Shown piece by piece: positions 1 through 9,505 of a stretch of DNA of 64,000 nt. The stretch comes from DATFVA01 sp963832715 (GTDB lineage Bacteria; Bacteroidota; Ignavibacteria; Ignavibacteriales; Ignavibacteriaceae). Numbering within the stretch: the first letter of the stretch is position 1; each line of letters opens with the position of its first letter. A program made the position numbers and the translations under genes. The notes under the pieces were generated by a model, which was not told where the DNA came from, did not search any database, and worked only from the letters and a program-made list of their open reading frames with translations. The DNA is taken from the NCBI GenBank assembly GCA_963832715.1, contig CAWHVB010000005.1, positions 186,001 to 250,000 of the forward strand. The letters run 5' to 3'.

Positions 1-1028
1 AGTCTGTAGCCTCCTCTTTTTTCAAGCACTGCCAGGAGTATTGATAATCTCCTGTAATCGAAACCCGTAGCAACCCTCTGAGGATTTCCATAGTTTGATG
101 GAGTAACAAGGGCTTGTACTTCCAGTAAAAGGGGACGGGTGCCTTCAACACTCGCAGTAACAATTGATCCCGATATTTGATTCCCCCTTTCACTCAGAAA
201 GAGCTCGCTTGGATTTTTTACCTCTACGAGTCCTTCTTCGTGCATTTCAAATATCCCTATTTCATTTGTACTGCCGAACCTGTTTTTTTGAGCCCGCAGA
301 ATCCGGAAGGCATGGTGCGATTCTCCCTCAAATTGGATTACAGCATCCACAATATGTTCAAGAACTTTGGGTCCTGCAATGAACCCTTCTTTTGTGACGT
401 GACCTATAATTATAATGCAGTAATGATTTTTTTTTGCCTCATCCATCAGAAGAGCAGTCGATTCTCTTATCTGGGTAACAGTACCCGGAGAATTATCGAA
501 TTCGCTTCTATACATCGTCTGGATTGAATCTATGATCACCACCGCCGGTTTAGTAGTATTTATGGCAGCGATGATTATATTTATATCCGTTTCGGGCAAT
601 ACATAGAAATTATCCGAGCCAATTTTCAGACGGTCAGCACGCAATTTGATCTGTTTGGAGGATTCTTCGCCTGTTACATACAGAACTTTATCATTTATAC
701 GGGATGCTGCCTGCATCGCTAAGGTTGATTTACCTATACCAGGATCGCCGCCCAGCAGAATTACAGAGCCCGGCATTAGTCCTCCCCCCAAAACCCGGTC
801 GAATTCCATTATTCCGGTTTTAATTCTTTCATCTTCTTTTGCGGGAATTTCACTTATTTTTGATACAGTAACCTTCTGGACAACACGCGAAGCTTTACGC
901 GGATTATTTTCCAATATTTCTTCCGTGAATGAATTCCATTCTTCACATTCGGGGCATTTCCCCAGCCATCGGAGCGATTCATAGCCGCAATTTGAACAGA
1001 TATATTTAATCCTGGGTTTAGTTTTCAT
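1..1028 (-). CDS. radA: DNA repair protein RadA, 3' end cut by window edge
   Basis: RadA is a RecA-like ATPase that helps process branched recombination intermediates. The reverse-strand frame opens with MKTKPRIKYICSNCGYESL, an N-terminal four-cysteine zinc finger (CSNCG ... CPEC), followed by an ATPase core with Walker A GDPGIGKST, a Walker B-like VVIIDSIQT and the RadA signature KNRFG. About 342 residues are visible; the C-terminal Lon-protease-like domain continues past position 1. The start lies about 20 bases after the alaS stop, so the two genes are probably co-transcribed. The visible frame is unbroken. Identity rests on the zinc finger plus the KNRFG motif and is secure. Confidence 0.95.
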   Translation of the reverse strand, partial: MKTKPRIKYICSNCGYESLRWLGKCPECEEWNSFTEEILENNPRKASRVVQKVTVSKISEIPAKEDERIKTGIMEFDRVLGGGLMPGSVILLGGDPGIGKSTLAMQAASRINDKVLYVTGEESSKQIKLRADRLKIGSDNFYVLPETDINIIIAAINTTKPAVVIIDSIQTMYRSEFDNSPGTVTQIRESTALLMDEAKKNHYCIIIIGHVTKEGFIAGPKVLEHIVDAVIQFEGESHHAFRILRAQKNRFGSTNEIGIFEMHEEGLVEVKNPSELFLSERGNQISGSIVTASVEGTRPLLLEVQALVTPSNYGNPQRVATGFDYRRLSILLAVLEKRGGYR

Positions 1029-1048
1029 TAAGGCTTAACAACTATAGT

Positions 1049-3636
1049 TTACAAAAAGCTTTGAATGGTTTTTTCAACTTCCTTTAAAGCATCGGGGATC
1101 CTTGAAGTATCTTTTCCTCCTGCTGTAGCAAGATGAGGTTTTCCCCCGCCTCCGCCTCCGAGTATTTTGGCAAGCGAACCCACTATTTTACCCGCATTTA
1201 ATTTAGTACTTTTAAGCAGTTCATCATTTACCACACACACTATTCCGACTTTATCTTCAAACTTCGAAATAAGAACACCCACCGATTCTTTTGTTTTATT
1301 TCTTAGTTCATCGCCGAAAGACTTTAATTCATCCATATTTTCGGCATCTACCTGTCCCTTATAAACATTTATTTTATCCAGTTTCACAGGATTTTTAATA
1401 ATGATCTCAATCTGACCAAGTTTTTCCTTCAGCTTAAGTTCGGAAAGTTCCTTATCAAGTCTTTTTTTCTCATCCTGCAGGGATGAGAACTTATCCTCAG
1501 ATTCCCTGATCCTGGTTAACTGAGAATCGATGTAATCTTCCACACCGGCTCCTGTAACTGCTTCTATCCTTCTGACACCGCTGGCAATTGAAGACTCACT
1601 GATTATTTTAAACAGACCTATCTCCGAAGAATTTCTTACGTGAGTGCCTCCGCAGAATTCCATACTAAAATCACCGAACTGTACGACGTTAACCTTATCT
1701 CCATATTTATCGCCGAAAAACATCAATGCGCCCATTTTTTTTGCCTGATCAAACGGAATATTCCTATGATGCTGAAGAGGTATGTTTCGCCTCAGCTGTT
1801 CATTTACCATCTTTTCGATTTCTTTTATCTCAGTTTCTGATAATTTAGAGAAATGCGTAAAATCAAAACGAAGACGGTCGGGGCCCACATAAGAACCTGC
1901 CTGGTGGACGTGAGTTCCTAAAATTTTTCTTAACGCAGCGTGAAGAAAATGGGTTGCAGAATGGTTGCGCATAATATCCCACCTTCTCTTTTCATCTACC
2001 CGCGCAATCACTTCAATTCCGGGAGTAATAATATCCTCATCGCCTGTATCTACAACGTGGATAGTTTTATTATCAACTTTTGTTACGTCGATTACAGGAA
2101 GAACCCGTCCCAGTGCAACCAGGCTTCCCAGGTCGTCAATTTGTCCGCCTGCTTCTACATAAAACGGCGTCTTTGTCAATATAACGAGCTCATTACCATC
2201 TTCTTTTTTGTAACCGGCTATTTTACCTTTACTCTCAAGTTCATCATATCCGGTAAATTCCGAACTCACAGGTTCAATCATCTTAAAGGATTTCAGATCA
2301 TCCGTGGAAATATTAACGGAAGCAAACTTATCTTTTGATGATTCTCTTCCCCTCTGCTGCTGAAGTTTCATCAACCCGTTAAAACCTTCCTCATCGATTG
2401 TAAACCCGTTTTCCTTTGCCATGATATTTGTCAGATCTACGGGAAAGCCGTATGTATCATACAGTTTAAAAACGTCTTCGCCGGGAATAACGTTAAGATT
2501 GTCTTTTTTTAATCCTTTTATCAGCTCATCAAATAATTCAATTCCCCTATCAAGAGTAACGTTAAAACTCTCTTCTTCTGCTTTGATAACCTTCTTTATA
2601 TATGATTTCTTTTCCTTTAGTTCCGGAAATACACCGCCCATAGTATCTGCCAGGACATTAACCAGTTCAAAAAGAAAAGGCTTATGGAGGCTGATTTTTC
2701 TGCCGTAGCGGGAAGCGCGCCGGAGTATCCGCCTTAATACATATCCCCGACCTTCATTACCCGGGACTGCACCGTCAGCTATTGCAAAAGTCAATGCACG
2801 TATATGATCTGCGATCACACGCATCGGGATTTTATCTTCTTCGTTCTCGATATTTAATTCCCGACATTTCGGAAATCTTATTTATGATGGGCATAAAAAT
2901 GTCGGTATCGTAGTTTGAATCCTTTTTCTGAAGGACTGCGCATACTCTTTCGAAACCCATTCCCGGTATCGATATGTTTAGAAGGAAGATCATGCAGGAT
3001 TCCGTCTGAATCGCGGTCATACTGGATAAATACAAGGTTCCATATTTCTATGCATTCAGAAGTACCGGCATTCACATAGGCGGGATTATTAAAATCATCC
3101 CCAAGATTTATATGGATCTCTGAACAAGGACCGCAGGGACCGGTTTCTCCCATTTCCCAGAAATTATCCTTTTCATCAAATTTCAGAATATGTGAAGGAT
3201 TTATATCTGTATTTTTTTTCCATAAATCATAAGCTTCGTCGTCAGTTCTGTATACAGTAGCCCACAATCTTTCTTTCGGAAGTTTCCAGACATCAGTAAG
3301 AAGCTGCCAGGCCCATGTGATAGCTTCAGCTTTATAGTAATCACCGAAAGACCAGTTCCCGAGCATTTCAAAAAAAGTATGGTGGTATGTATCATTGCCG
3401 ACTTCTTCAAGATCATTATGTTTTCCGCTTACACGGATGCATTTCTGAGTATCGGCCGCACGACTGTAATCCCGTTTACCTTTTCCCAGGAACACATCTT
3501 TAAACTGGTTCATACCTGCATTAGTAAAAAGAAGTGTCGGGTCATCGAATGGTACTACCGGGGCACTTGGAACAATCCGGTGCTTTTTATCTTTGAAAAA
3601 GTCTAAAAATTGCTGTCTTATTTCACCTGATTTCAT
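1049..3636 (-). CDS. alaS: Alanyl-tRNA synthetase, interrupted by two +1 frameshifts
   Basis: Alanyl-tRNA synthetase charges tRNA-Ala and is normally essential and single copy. The reading is split over three frames. Codons from 3636 give the class II catalytic core (LLFTNAGMNQFKDVFLG, GPCGPCSEIH) up to HIDTG. One extra base near 2960 (GGGAATGGG where GGGATGGG fits) shifts to the frame giving MGFERVCAVLQKKDSNYDTD. A second extra base near 2849 shifts to the frame continuing KIPMRVIADHIRALTFAIADG. The last part holds the editing-domain HSATH and zinc-binding FCGGTH motifs and a glycine-rich C-terminal domain. Removing both bases gives about 861 residues, the normal family length. Everything else is conserved, so sequencing error is likelier than decay. 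It probably forms an operon with radA. Confidence 0.93.
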
Positions 3637-3700
3637 AAAATCCTGAATTATTTACTGAACTGTAAAGATAATAAATATCAGTGTAAGCTTAAATAAAGAG

Positions 3701-3733
3701 TAATTTCTCAGAAATTATTAACTCAGCGCTGAG
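3701..3733. promoter_or_regulatory. Two adjacent palindromes between alaS and the ECF sigma gene
   Basis: Positions 3701-3717 read TAATTTCTCAGAAATTA, a perfect inverted repeat of 7-base arms around TCA. Positions 3722-3733 read CTCAGCGCTGAG, a perfect 12-base palindrome. Both lie between the divergent alaS and sigma-factor genes, upstream of the predicted sigma promoter. The first shares the core AATTTCT(C/G)AGAAATT with a site at 22711-22727 before the cbb3 oxidase operon. An operator role is inferred from position and symmetry only. Confidence 0.45.
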
Positions 3734-3799
3734 ATTGAAATATTTTTTTCAAATCTTTGTTATGGCAGGAAATTTGATAAAATAGTTATTATTATCTCG

Positions 3800-3830
3800 T
3801 TGCATTTTAGCGGCGTTAGTGATAGTTTTG
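3800..3830 (+). promoter_or_regulatory. Putative Bacteroidota-type promoter of the ECF sigma gene
   Basis: TTG at 3800-3802 and TAGTTTTG at 3823-3830 are 20 bases apart. This matches the Bacteroidota housekeeping pattern TTTG-N17-23-TAnnTTTG, with TAnnTTTG exact. It ends about 33 bases before the sigma-factor start. Confidence 0.45.
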
Positions 3831-3862
3831 TATTAAAAGAAGAACAAGGATAGTGGGCAAAT

Positions 3863-4450
3863 TTGGCAGCTGTTGATTCAACAACCAGTGATCTTGAAAT
3901 AATGAAACGGGTTGCTTCCTATGATTCTCTTGCATTGGAGGCATTATACAATCGTTATTCAACCATTCTTTACACTCTTATTAAGACAATAGTTTCCGAT
4001 CAGAAACTCGCAGAAGAGATTCTCTCCGATGTATTTGTGATTATCTGGAGGAAAATCAATCATTTTAATTTTGAAAAAGGCAACGTTTACACCTGGCTAA
4101 TAACACTTGCCCGGAATAAAGCGGTTGATACAATCCGTATGAAAAAGAGCGGGGTTGAGACACAGCCTTACTCGGATGAATACGAAGACAAATTCATCCT
4201 TCCGATGCTTAAATCGAATGGAAAAGCAGTTCAATTACGGGATGCGCTTAACAAAACCGTGGTAATGCAGAAAGCTATGGAAGATCTGACAGATGCTCAG
4301 CAATATGTAATTCATCTTGCTTATTTTGAAGGGTTAACGGAAGGTGAAATAGCATCAAAACTTAATATCCCCATATCGACAGTAAAATCAAAAATAAGGA
4401 TTGCATTAACAAACCTTAAAGAAAATCTTTCCAGGGGGTATTCAATATGA
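3863..4450 (+). CDS. ECF-family RNA polymerase sigma factor (SigK-like)
   Basis: This 195-residue protein has the two-domain layout of extracytoplasmic-function sigma factors. Region 2 is around residues 22-90 (LEALYNRYSTILYTLI ... LAEEILSDVFVIIWRKI, then VYTWLITLARNKAVDTIR). Region 4 is around 135-190 (DAQQYVIHLAYFEGLTEGEIA, then IPISTVKSKIRIALTNLK), the DNA-binding helix-turn-helix. The start used is TTG at 3863, with AAGGA 12 bases upstream; an ATG at 3902-3904 is an alternative that would trim 13 residues. Its stop overlaps the start of the downstream anti-sigma gene by four bases (ATGA), so the two are translationally coupled. The trigger signal cannot be read from sequence. Confidence 0.92.
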   Translation: MAAVDSTTSDLEIMKRVASYDSLALEALYNRYSTILYTLIKTIVSDQKLAEEILSDVFVIIWRKINHFNFEKGNVYTWLITLARNKAVDTIRMKKSGVETQPYSDEYEDKFILPMLKSNGKAVQLRDALNKTVVMQKAMEDLTDAQQYVIHLAYFEGLTEGEIASKLNIPISTVKSKIRIALTNLKENLSRGYSI

Positions 4451-5763
4451 TAACAAGACAGGAAGCAGCAGATCTTATCTATGCAGGTGTTTTAGGCTGT
4501 CTTGACCGCGGCGATCAGGCAAAATTAAATGAATACATTAATGCAGGAGGAGAACTCCCTTCGAATATGGGAGAACTTCAGAATATCGCAGCAATGCTGC
4601 CGGTCATTCTGCATGCTGAAAATCCGGATTCGCAGCTAAAAGACAAAGTGGCGCGGAAATTATACAGAATAAAAGATGAAATCAGAGCGAAAGTAAACAC
4701 AGGTTCGATTACTCCTGCCGAAGTTTTTTATAAAAATTCAAGAGAAAACAGAAAAGCCGGATCAAATCAGGATGATAAAGTATTAACGAACACTGAACCG
4801 GAAAAATTTGTTATTGAAGAAAATCCCGAAGTACCATCAGAAAAAGAGAGTAATGTTCTGCCGGACGAACAGGCAGAAGTTTTAAATGACAGTGTTCATG
4901 AAGATAGCCCCGCAGAAAAAACATCCAAAGACTTTGAACCTGTAACCCCGCTTCGCAACACATTCGAGTCGTTCAAATCAACCCGTGAAAAAGTGCTCGA
5001 AGGAAATTTTAAAGATGGCGGGGAAGAGGAAACCCGGGAAGAAACTGCAACTGAAAATAAAACACCGACCCGGGAAAAAATTAAAACCTATGAAAGAGTA
5101 ATTACAAAAGAGAAGCCGTCATACACAGCTTCAGCAAAAAAAACGCCTTACAGAAGCACTTCTACAAAAGAACGGGGTAAAAGCTTCGAACGGGCCTACA
5201 AAAGTAAATATATGACAGAAGAATCTACTAATAAAAAACAAGGGATGAAGCCGTGGATGGTAATCTCATTGTTTGTTATTCTTTTACTGGCACTTACAGT
5301 CCTGTATCTGAATTTTTCTTCCGAAATAGACAATCTGAAGTTTACCAATGATTCTTTGAAACAGCAGGTTAATGATCTCTCCGTAAAATTCAATAGCACA
5401 CAGGAGATTCAAAGCATACTTGAATCAGCAGACGTAAAAGTAATCAACCTGGGGGGTACCGGTATGAATCCCGAGGGCAGGGGAAAATTGATTATCAGCG
5501 AATCTCAGAATAAAGGTTATCTCCAGCTCTCAGAAATGCCTGAACTCGGTCAGAATAAAGCTTACCAGTTATGGATGCAGCAGCCAGACGGAAAGTATTT
5601 TTCCCTGGGTGTATTTAATCCTTCCGGAAGGGTTCAGTATTTTCCTTTTAAGCTTCCTCAGTCTGAGGGGAATAATATTACCGAATTCCTGGTTACGGAA
5701 GAACCCGGAGTAGGTTCAGCTACCCCCGGGAATAAAGTATTTTTGACGGGTTCACTCCAGTAA
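4447..5763 (+). CDS. Membrane anti-sigma factor with RskA-type C-terminal domain
   Basis: A 438-residue protein predicted to hold the preceding sigma factor inactive at the inner membrane. Residues 1-75 form a helical cytoplasmic segment with the layout of anti-sigma domains. Residues about 90-265 are a long charged linker rich in Glu, Lys and Thr with repeated TREK/TKEK-like phrases. One membrane helix follows (MVISLFVILLLALTVLYL), then a short coiled coil. The final 120 residues are an extracytoplasmic RskA-like domain (LGQNKAYQLWMQ ... LGVFNPSGRVQYF). RskA proteins are usually near 230-280 residues, so the linker makes this one unusually long. RskA-type factors are typically inactivated by regulated proteolysis; the linker could be a protease-accessible tether, which is inference. 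Confidence 0.85.
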   Translation: MITRQEAADLIYAGVLGCLDRGDQAKLNEYINAGGELPSNMGELQNIAAMLPVILHAENPDSQLKDKVARKLYRIKDEIRAKVNTGSITPAEVFYKNSRENRKAGSNQDDKVLTNTEPEKFVIEENPEVPSEKESNVLPDEQAEVLNDSVHEDSPAEKTSKDFEPVTPLRNTFESFKSTREKVLEGNFKDGGEEETREETATENKTPTREKIKTYERVITKEKPSYTASAKKTPYRSTSTKERGKSFERAYKSKYMTEESTNKKQGMKPWMVISLFVILLLALTVLYLNFSSEIDNLKFTNDSLKQQVNDLSVKFNSTQEIQSILESADVKVINLGGTGMNPEGRGKLIISESQNKGYLQLSEMPELGQNKAYQLWMQQPDGKYFSLGVFNPSGRVQYFPFKLPQSEGNNITEFLVTEEPGVGSATPGNKVFLTGSLQ

Positions 5764-5766
5764 TCG

Positions 5767-6267
5767 CTACCGTTTCAGAATAATAGTTATTCCAGAAATC
5801 ACCAGGAGCACAGGCCAGTAGACCTCTATTATTTTTAAAATAGATTCTCCAAAAACAGCAAACTGCACCTGCCTTGCTGCCAAAATAAAAATGATTCCCG
5901 CAATAACCAGAATTATTGAAGCTACCAGGATGGCTTTATTATTTATATCGTCGAAATAAACTATTAAAAGACTTATGCCTGCTATCAGTATTGAAGAAGG
6001 AATAAAAATGTTCAATGGCCGGATAAAATCAAAATGCGCCGGCAGGGAAACTACAATTCCCGAAAGAAAAATTACCGAACCAAAAAAAATCAGAAATTTA
6101 TTATTTCCCCCGAAAGAAGTATAAACAGTTGCAACTCCGTAAAATATTAATCCATACCCGAGGAGATCTGTCGAATTGATCTCAACGAGACCGGTATAAT
6201 TCAGGAGAATGGAAGCCGCAACAAATAAAAGAAGAAATGCAAGAATAGATATTTGTGAATGTTTCAC
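5767..6267 (-). CDS. Small multi-pass membrane protein (LiaI/LiaF-like TM region)
   Basis: A 166-residue, almost wholly hydrophobic protein with about six predicted membrane helices in hairpin pairs, ending VYWPVLLVISGITIILKR. The WP..LV..G motif and paired helices resemble the DUF5668/LiaI-LiaF-like transmembrane region seen in envelope-stress modules. There is no catalytic motif. It converges on the anti-sigma gene with only three bases between the stops, and lies upstream-to-downstream in line with the cyclo-ligase and arginase genes on the minus strand. Family assignment is tentative. Confidence 0.55.
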   Translation of the reverse strand: MKHSQISILAFLLLFVAASILLNYTGLVEINSTDLLGYGLIFYGVATVYTSFGGNNKFLIFFGSVIFLSGIVVSLPAHFDFIRPLNIFIPSSILIAGISLLIVYFDDINNKAILVASIILVIAGIIFILAARQVQFAVFGESILKIIEVYWPVLLVISGITIILKR

Positions 6268-6291
6268 TTTGTTTACTAAGCTGTTAATAGA

Positions 6292-6906
6292 TTAATTCTC
6301 CCTTGTATTTATGATGCGCCGTTCTGTTATGATCCTGTCGATCCGTACATCCTGCCGTTCATATTCGATCCTGTTGAATACCTGGAATTCAAAAGCCAGA
6401 ACGATCTTAGGCGCAAATGAAGTCCGAAGCAAAGGATTATGATACAGATCTTCAAAGCCTATCCTCTCTCCCAGCAGAGATGCTGCCAGACACGGAAGGA
6501 TTATCAGGTCAATATCACTGAGATCTTCTTCAATACCTATCTTAGGCTCGAGGAAATCAAGATCATTCTTTACGAGTTCATCATAAGCGGTAAACTGAAA
6601 TCTTCCGGGCATATAACCCTCATGCTGTTTAGGAAGAAAAACAGATTTACCCTGGCCCTGTGCCGTATTTATAAGGGATTTAGTATTGACAATATTTCCT
6701 GAAACGGAATAATAGGCAAATATTTTATCGGCAAAATTATAATCGTCAGTGTCGAGCAGCCTTTCGATTACAGAATCAGATTTATGCCTAAGCTCCGTTT
6801 CTGTCATTTCACCGATTCGTCCACGGACGATTCTCCTGGCTTCTGCTTTAGGTATGGGAGCTTTATTCCTGAAAGTATACGGCATTTTCAAATTAGAATT
6901 CATCAT
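6292..6906 (-). CDS. 5-formyltetrahydrofolate cyclo-ligase family protein, altered glycine loop
   Basis: Members of this family convert 5-formyl-THF to 5,10-methenyl-THF using ATP. The 204-residue protein shows the family framework: an N-terminal basic helix (KAEARRIVRGRI), ADKIFAYYSVSGNIVNT, a nucleotide-region VFLPKQHEG, LIILPCLAAS, and the C-terminal KIVLAFEFQVF ... DVRIDRIITERRI. The usual glycine-rich GxGxGYYDR loop is replaced by GERIGFEDLYHNPLL. No other frame restores the loop, so the change is real and not a frameshift. Activity as a true cyclo-ligase is therefore uncertain. The start overlaps the arginase stop (ATGATGA). Confidence 0.75.
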   Translation of the reverse strand: MMNSNLKMPYTFRNKAPIPKAEARRIVRGRIGEMTETELRHKSDSVIERLLDTDDYNFADKIFAYYSVSGNIVNTKSLINTAQGQGKSVFLPKQHEGYMPGRFQFTAYDELVKNDLDFLEPKIGIEEDLSDIDLIILPCLAASLLGERIGFEDLYHNPLLRTSFAPKIVLAFEFQVFNRIEYERQDVRIDRIITERRIINTREN

Positions 6907-7832
6907 AGTATCCTTTGTCCCATACTTGAAGCTACGAGATCAGCTGCAAATTCCGCACTACGGTTTTTCCTGTCGAGTATAGGATTTACTTCAGAAATCT
7001 CCAGAGAAGACATACATCCGCATTCGGCAATCGACTCCATCAGCAAATGGGCTTCGCGATAGCTCAACCCTCCTGAGACGGGTGTACCTACTCCGGGAGC
7101 AATATCCGGTTCTACGCTATCAAGATCAAAGCTTACATGAATATGATCCACCTTCTCCCTGAATTGTTTCAGAACCCTGTTGATTATCCGGTGAATGCCC
7201 AGTTTGTCGACGTCGGACATAGTAAAGACAGGCAGACCTGCTTTCTTAATATTTACTCTTTCCTGGGGATCTATACTTCTGACCCCTATGAGGGCACAGT
7301 TTTCGGCTTTAACCTTAGGAGAAAACCCGTAAAAGTTCACCAGTTTTTCATTTCCGAGGCCGAGGGCTGCCGCCATCGGCATACCATGAATATTGCCGGA
7401 TGGAGAGGTTGTATCTGTATTCATATCTGTATGTGCATCAATCCAAATCACTCCGAGTTTCAATTTATTTTTTCTGCAGAAAGAAGATATTCCAGCAATA
7501 GTTCCGATTGCCATCGAATGGTCTCCTCCGAGGCAAAGAGGGAACTGATCTTTTTCAAGCACCCTTTCTATTTTTCCAGCAAGGATTTTTGATGTCCTGA
7601 GAATTTCATTAACATACTTGAGCTTCGGATTAACAATTTTCTGGCGTTCAACGTTCTGAATGAAGATATCGCCGCTGTCTAAAACTTTATAGCCTAACTG
7701 CTCAAGTTTTCCCTTCAGGTTTGCAATACGCAGAGCAGAAGGGCCCATATCAACACCTCTCCTGTCGGCACCAAGATCCATCGGAAAGCCAATCAGGTTC
7801 ACAATTTTACTTTGCAATATATTCTTCATCAA
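6903..7832 (-). CDS. rocF: Arginase
   Basis: Arginase hydrolyses arginine to ornithine and urea with a binuclear manganese centre. The 309-residue protein carries all ureohydrolase metal motifs: GGDHSMAIG, IDAHTDMN and SFDLDSVEPDIAPG, plus the arginase-type end motif SSLEISEVNP. The N-terminal GFPMDLGADRRGVDMGPSALR is characteristic of arginase and separates it from agmatinase. It overlaps the cyclo-ligase gene by four bases and is likely co-transcribed with it. The start ATG is preceded on the minus strand by the roughly 315-base divergent region shared with spoIID. Confidence 0.92.
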   Translation of the reverse strand: MMKNILQSKIVNLIGFPMDLGADRRGVDMGPSALRIANLKGKLEQLGYKVLDSGDIFIQNVERQKIVNPKLKYVNEILRTSKILAGKIERVLEKDQFPLCLGGDHSMAIGTIAGISSFCRKNKLKLGVIWIDAHTDMNTDTTSPSGNIHGMPMAAALGLGNEKLVNFYGFSPKVKAENCALIGVRSIDPQERVNIKKAGLPVFTMSDVDKLGIHRIINRVLKQFREKVDHIHVSFDLDSVEPDIAPGVGTPVSGGLSYREAHLLMESIAECGCMSSLEISEVNPILDRKNRSAEFAADLVASSMGQRIL

Positions 7833-8010
7833 TGGGATTTATATTTATGAGTTGTGAAAAGCCACTCATCAAATTAAAAAGTTTATCAGTCATTTACCAA
7901 TAAATCTTGCCGCGGGGATAAATCCTCGTATTTTTATTAAACCTCTGTTAAAAACTAAGTTGTGTTTTTGAATTCCAAAGGGGCAGGGACTTCGATATCT
8001 TTCAGACACA

Positions 8011-8035
8011 CCCCCGGGGATTATAGGTCCGGGGG
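8011..8035. other. GC-rich hairpin in the arginase/spoIID divergent region
   Basis: CCCCCGG (8011-8017) and CCGGGGG (8029-8035) form a perfect 7-bp stem with an 11-base loop in AT-rich sequence. No T-tract follows on either strand, so it is not a standard terminator. It is the only strong structure I see in the gene-free stretch 7833-8148; it may be a cis-regulatory element of either divergent gene. Confidence 0.35.
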
Positions 8036-8148
8036 CACGATTTGTTGTAAAACAGAAGGTAATAAATCTGAGGTTATAGAAATATTTGCTTAATTAGTAT
8101 ATTTTAGCTCAATTTTATAAAAATCTTGAGAACAGGAAAACCGGCTTT

Positions 8149-9501
8149 ATGCTCTTATTTAAAAAGAGCCGACAATAAGCGTTGGAATTATAACAGAAAG
8201 ACAGATTAATTTTGATCTATACGGTGATTTCAGAGTCGCCGGGATCAAAAAATTCTTCAGCGGAAGATTTACTGCTGAAATAGCGGAAGATAAAATCAGG
8301 TGTAAAAGGGGAGAGGATACGCTTGAAGCAGAAAAGGAAATTATATTCGAACCTGATGATATAGACCTGGAATCTTTTCTAATAAAGGATGTTACAATCG
8401 GGGTGAAGTTTCACTGGCAGAGGAAAGAAAAACAGAGATTCCAGGGAACATTTAAAGCTTTTAAAGAATAAGGACAAGATTGTTGTCATAAATATAATTC
8501 CCGTTGAGAAATACCTGTCCAGTGTAATTTCATCGGAAATGAGTGCTAAATCCTCGGTTCAAATGCTTAAATCTCTCGCTGTTGTATCCAGGAGCTGGCT
8601 GCTTGCGCAGATTGACAAATCAAAATCTATTAAATCAAGAAAAGAAATATATTCATCTGAATCCCGGACGGAGGATGAATTTATAAAATGGTACGACCGG
8701 GAGGAGCATGAATTATTCGATGTTTGTGCAGATGACCATTGTCAGCGGTACCAGGGAATTACCAAAATTTCAACGCAGGCCGCAAGGCAAGCAGTTGAAG
8801 AAACTTTCGGACTCGTACTTCTTTACAATAATAAAATCTGCGATGCAAGATTTTCAAAGAGCTGCGGGGGTATAACTGAATCGTTTGAAAATGTCTGGGA
8901 ACCTGTGGTTCACGAATACCTTAAATCTGTAATAGACTATAAATATGAACCTGAGAACTACCGGCTCGACTTTTCAGTAGAAAAAAATGCACGTAAATGG
9001 ATAGAAGGAAATCCGCCCGCGTACTGCAATACAACAGATGACAAGATCCTTTCACAGGTTCTGATTGATTATGATCAGGAGACCAGGGATTTTTTCCGCT
9101 GGAGGGTTATTTACAGTCAGAGTGAAATTTCAACTATGATCTCAAAAAACAGCGGATTCGATTTCGGTGAAATAGTAGATTTAATTCCATTAGAACGGGG
9201 CAAATCATCAAGGCTGATCAAAATGAAAATTGTAGGCTCCAAAAAAGAATTGATTGTCGGTAAAGAACTTGAGATAAGGAGACTACTTTCGATTACACAC
9301 TTATACAGTTCTGCCATAACAATCGGAAAGCAGAATATCGACAATAATATTCCCGGCAAGTTTATCATAAACGGTGCAGGCTGGGGTCACGGCGTTGGAC
9401 TTTGCCAGATAGGCGCTGCTGTTATGGCTGAAAAAGGACACTCCTTTGATGAGATTCTCCTGCACTATTTCCGTAACGCAAGGTTAAATAAGATTTACTG
9501 A
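8149..9501 (+). CDS. SpoIID/LytB domain protein, two compensating frame disruptions
   Basis: SpoIID/LytB proteins act on peptidoglycan (SpoIID is a lytic transglycosylase; LytB enhances amidase). The gene must be read across three frames. ATG 8149 gives MLLFKK; an A5 run at 8161-8165 lacks one base, after which EPTISVGIITERQINF follows. TAA at 8469-8471 with one extra T then shifts to KDKIVVINIIPVEKYLSSV. The rest contains the SpoIID core: SSEMSAKSSVQMLKSLAVVSRSW, CGGITE, and the C-terminal GWGHGVGLCQIGA. The reconstructed length is about 450 residues. It has no obvious signal peptide. The stop is four bases before the next gene, so it heads an operon with the glycosyltransferase. Confidence 0.85.
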
Positions 9502-9505
9502 TCGA

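Noticed and set aside
164..984. Plus-strand ORFs at the window start
   Set aside because: They are antisense to the open radA reading frame, which accounts for the region.
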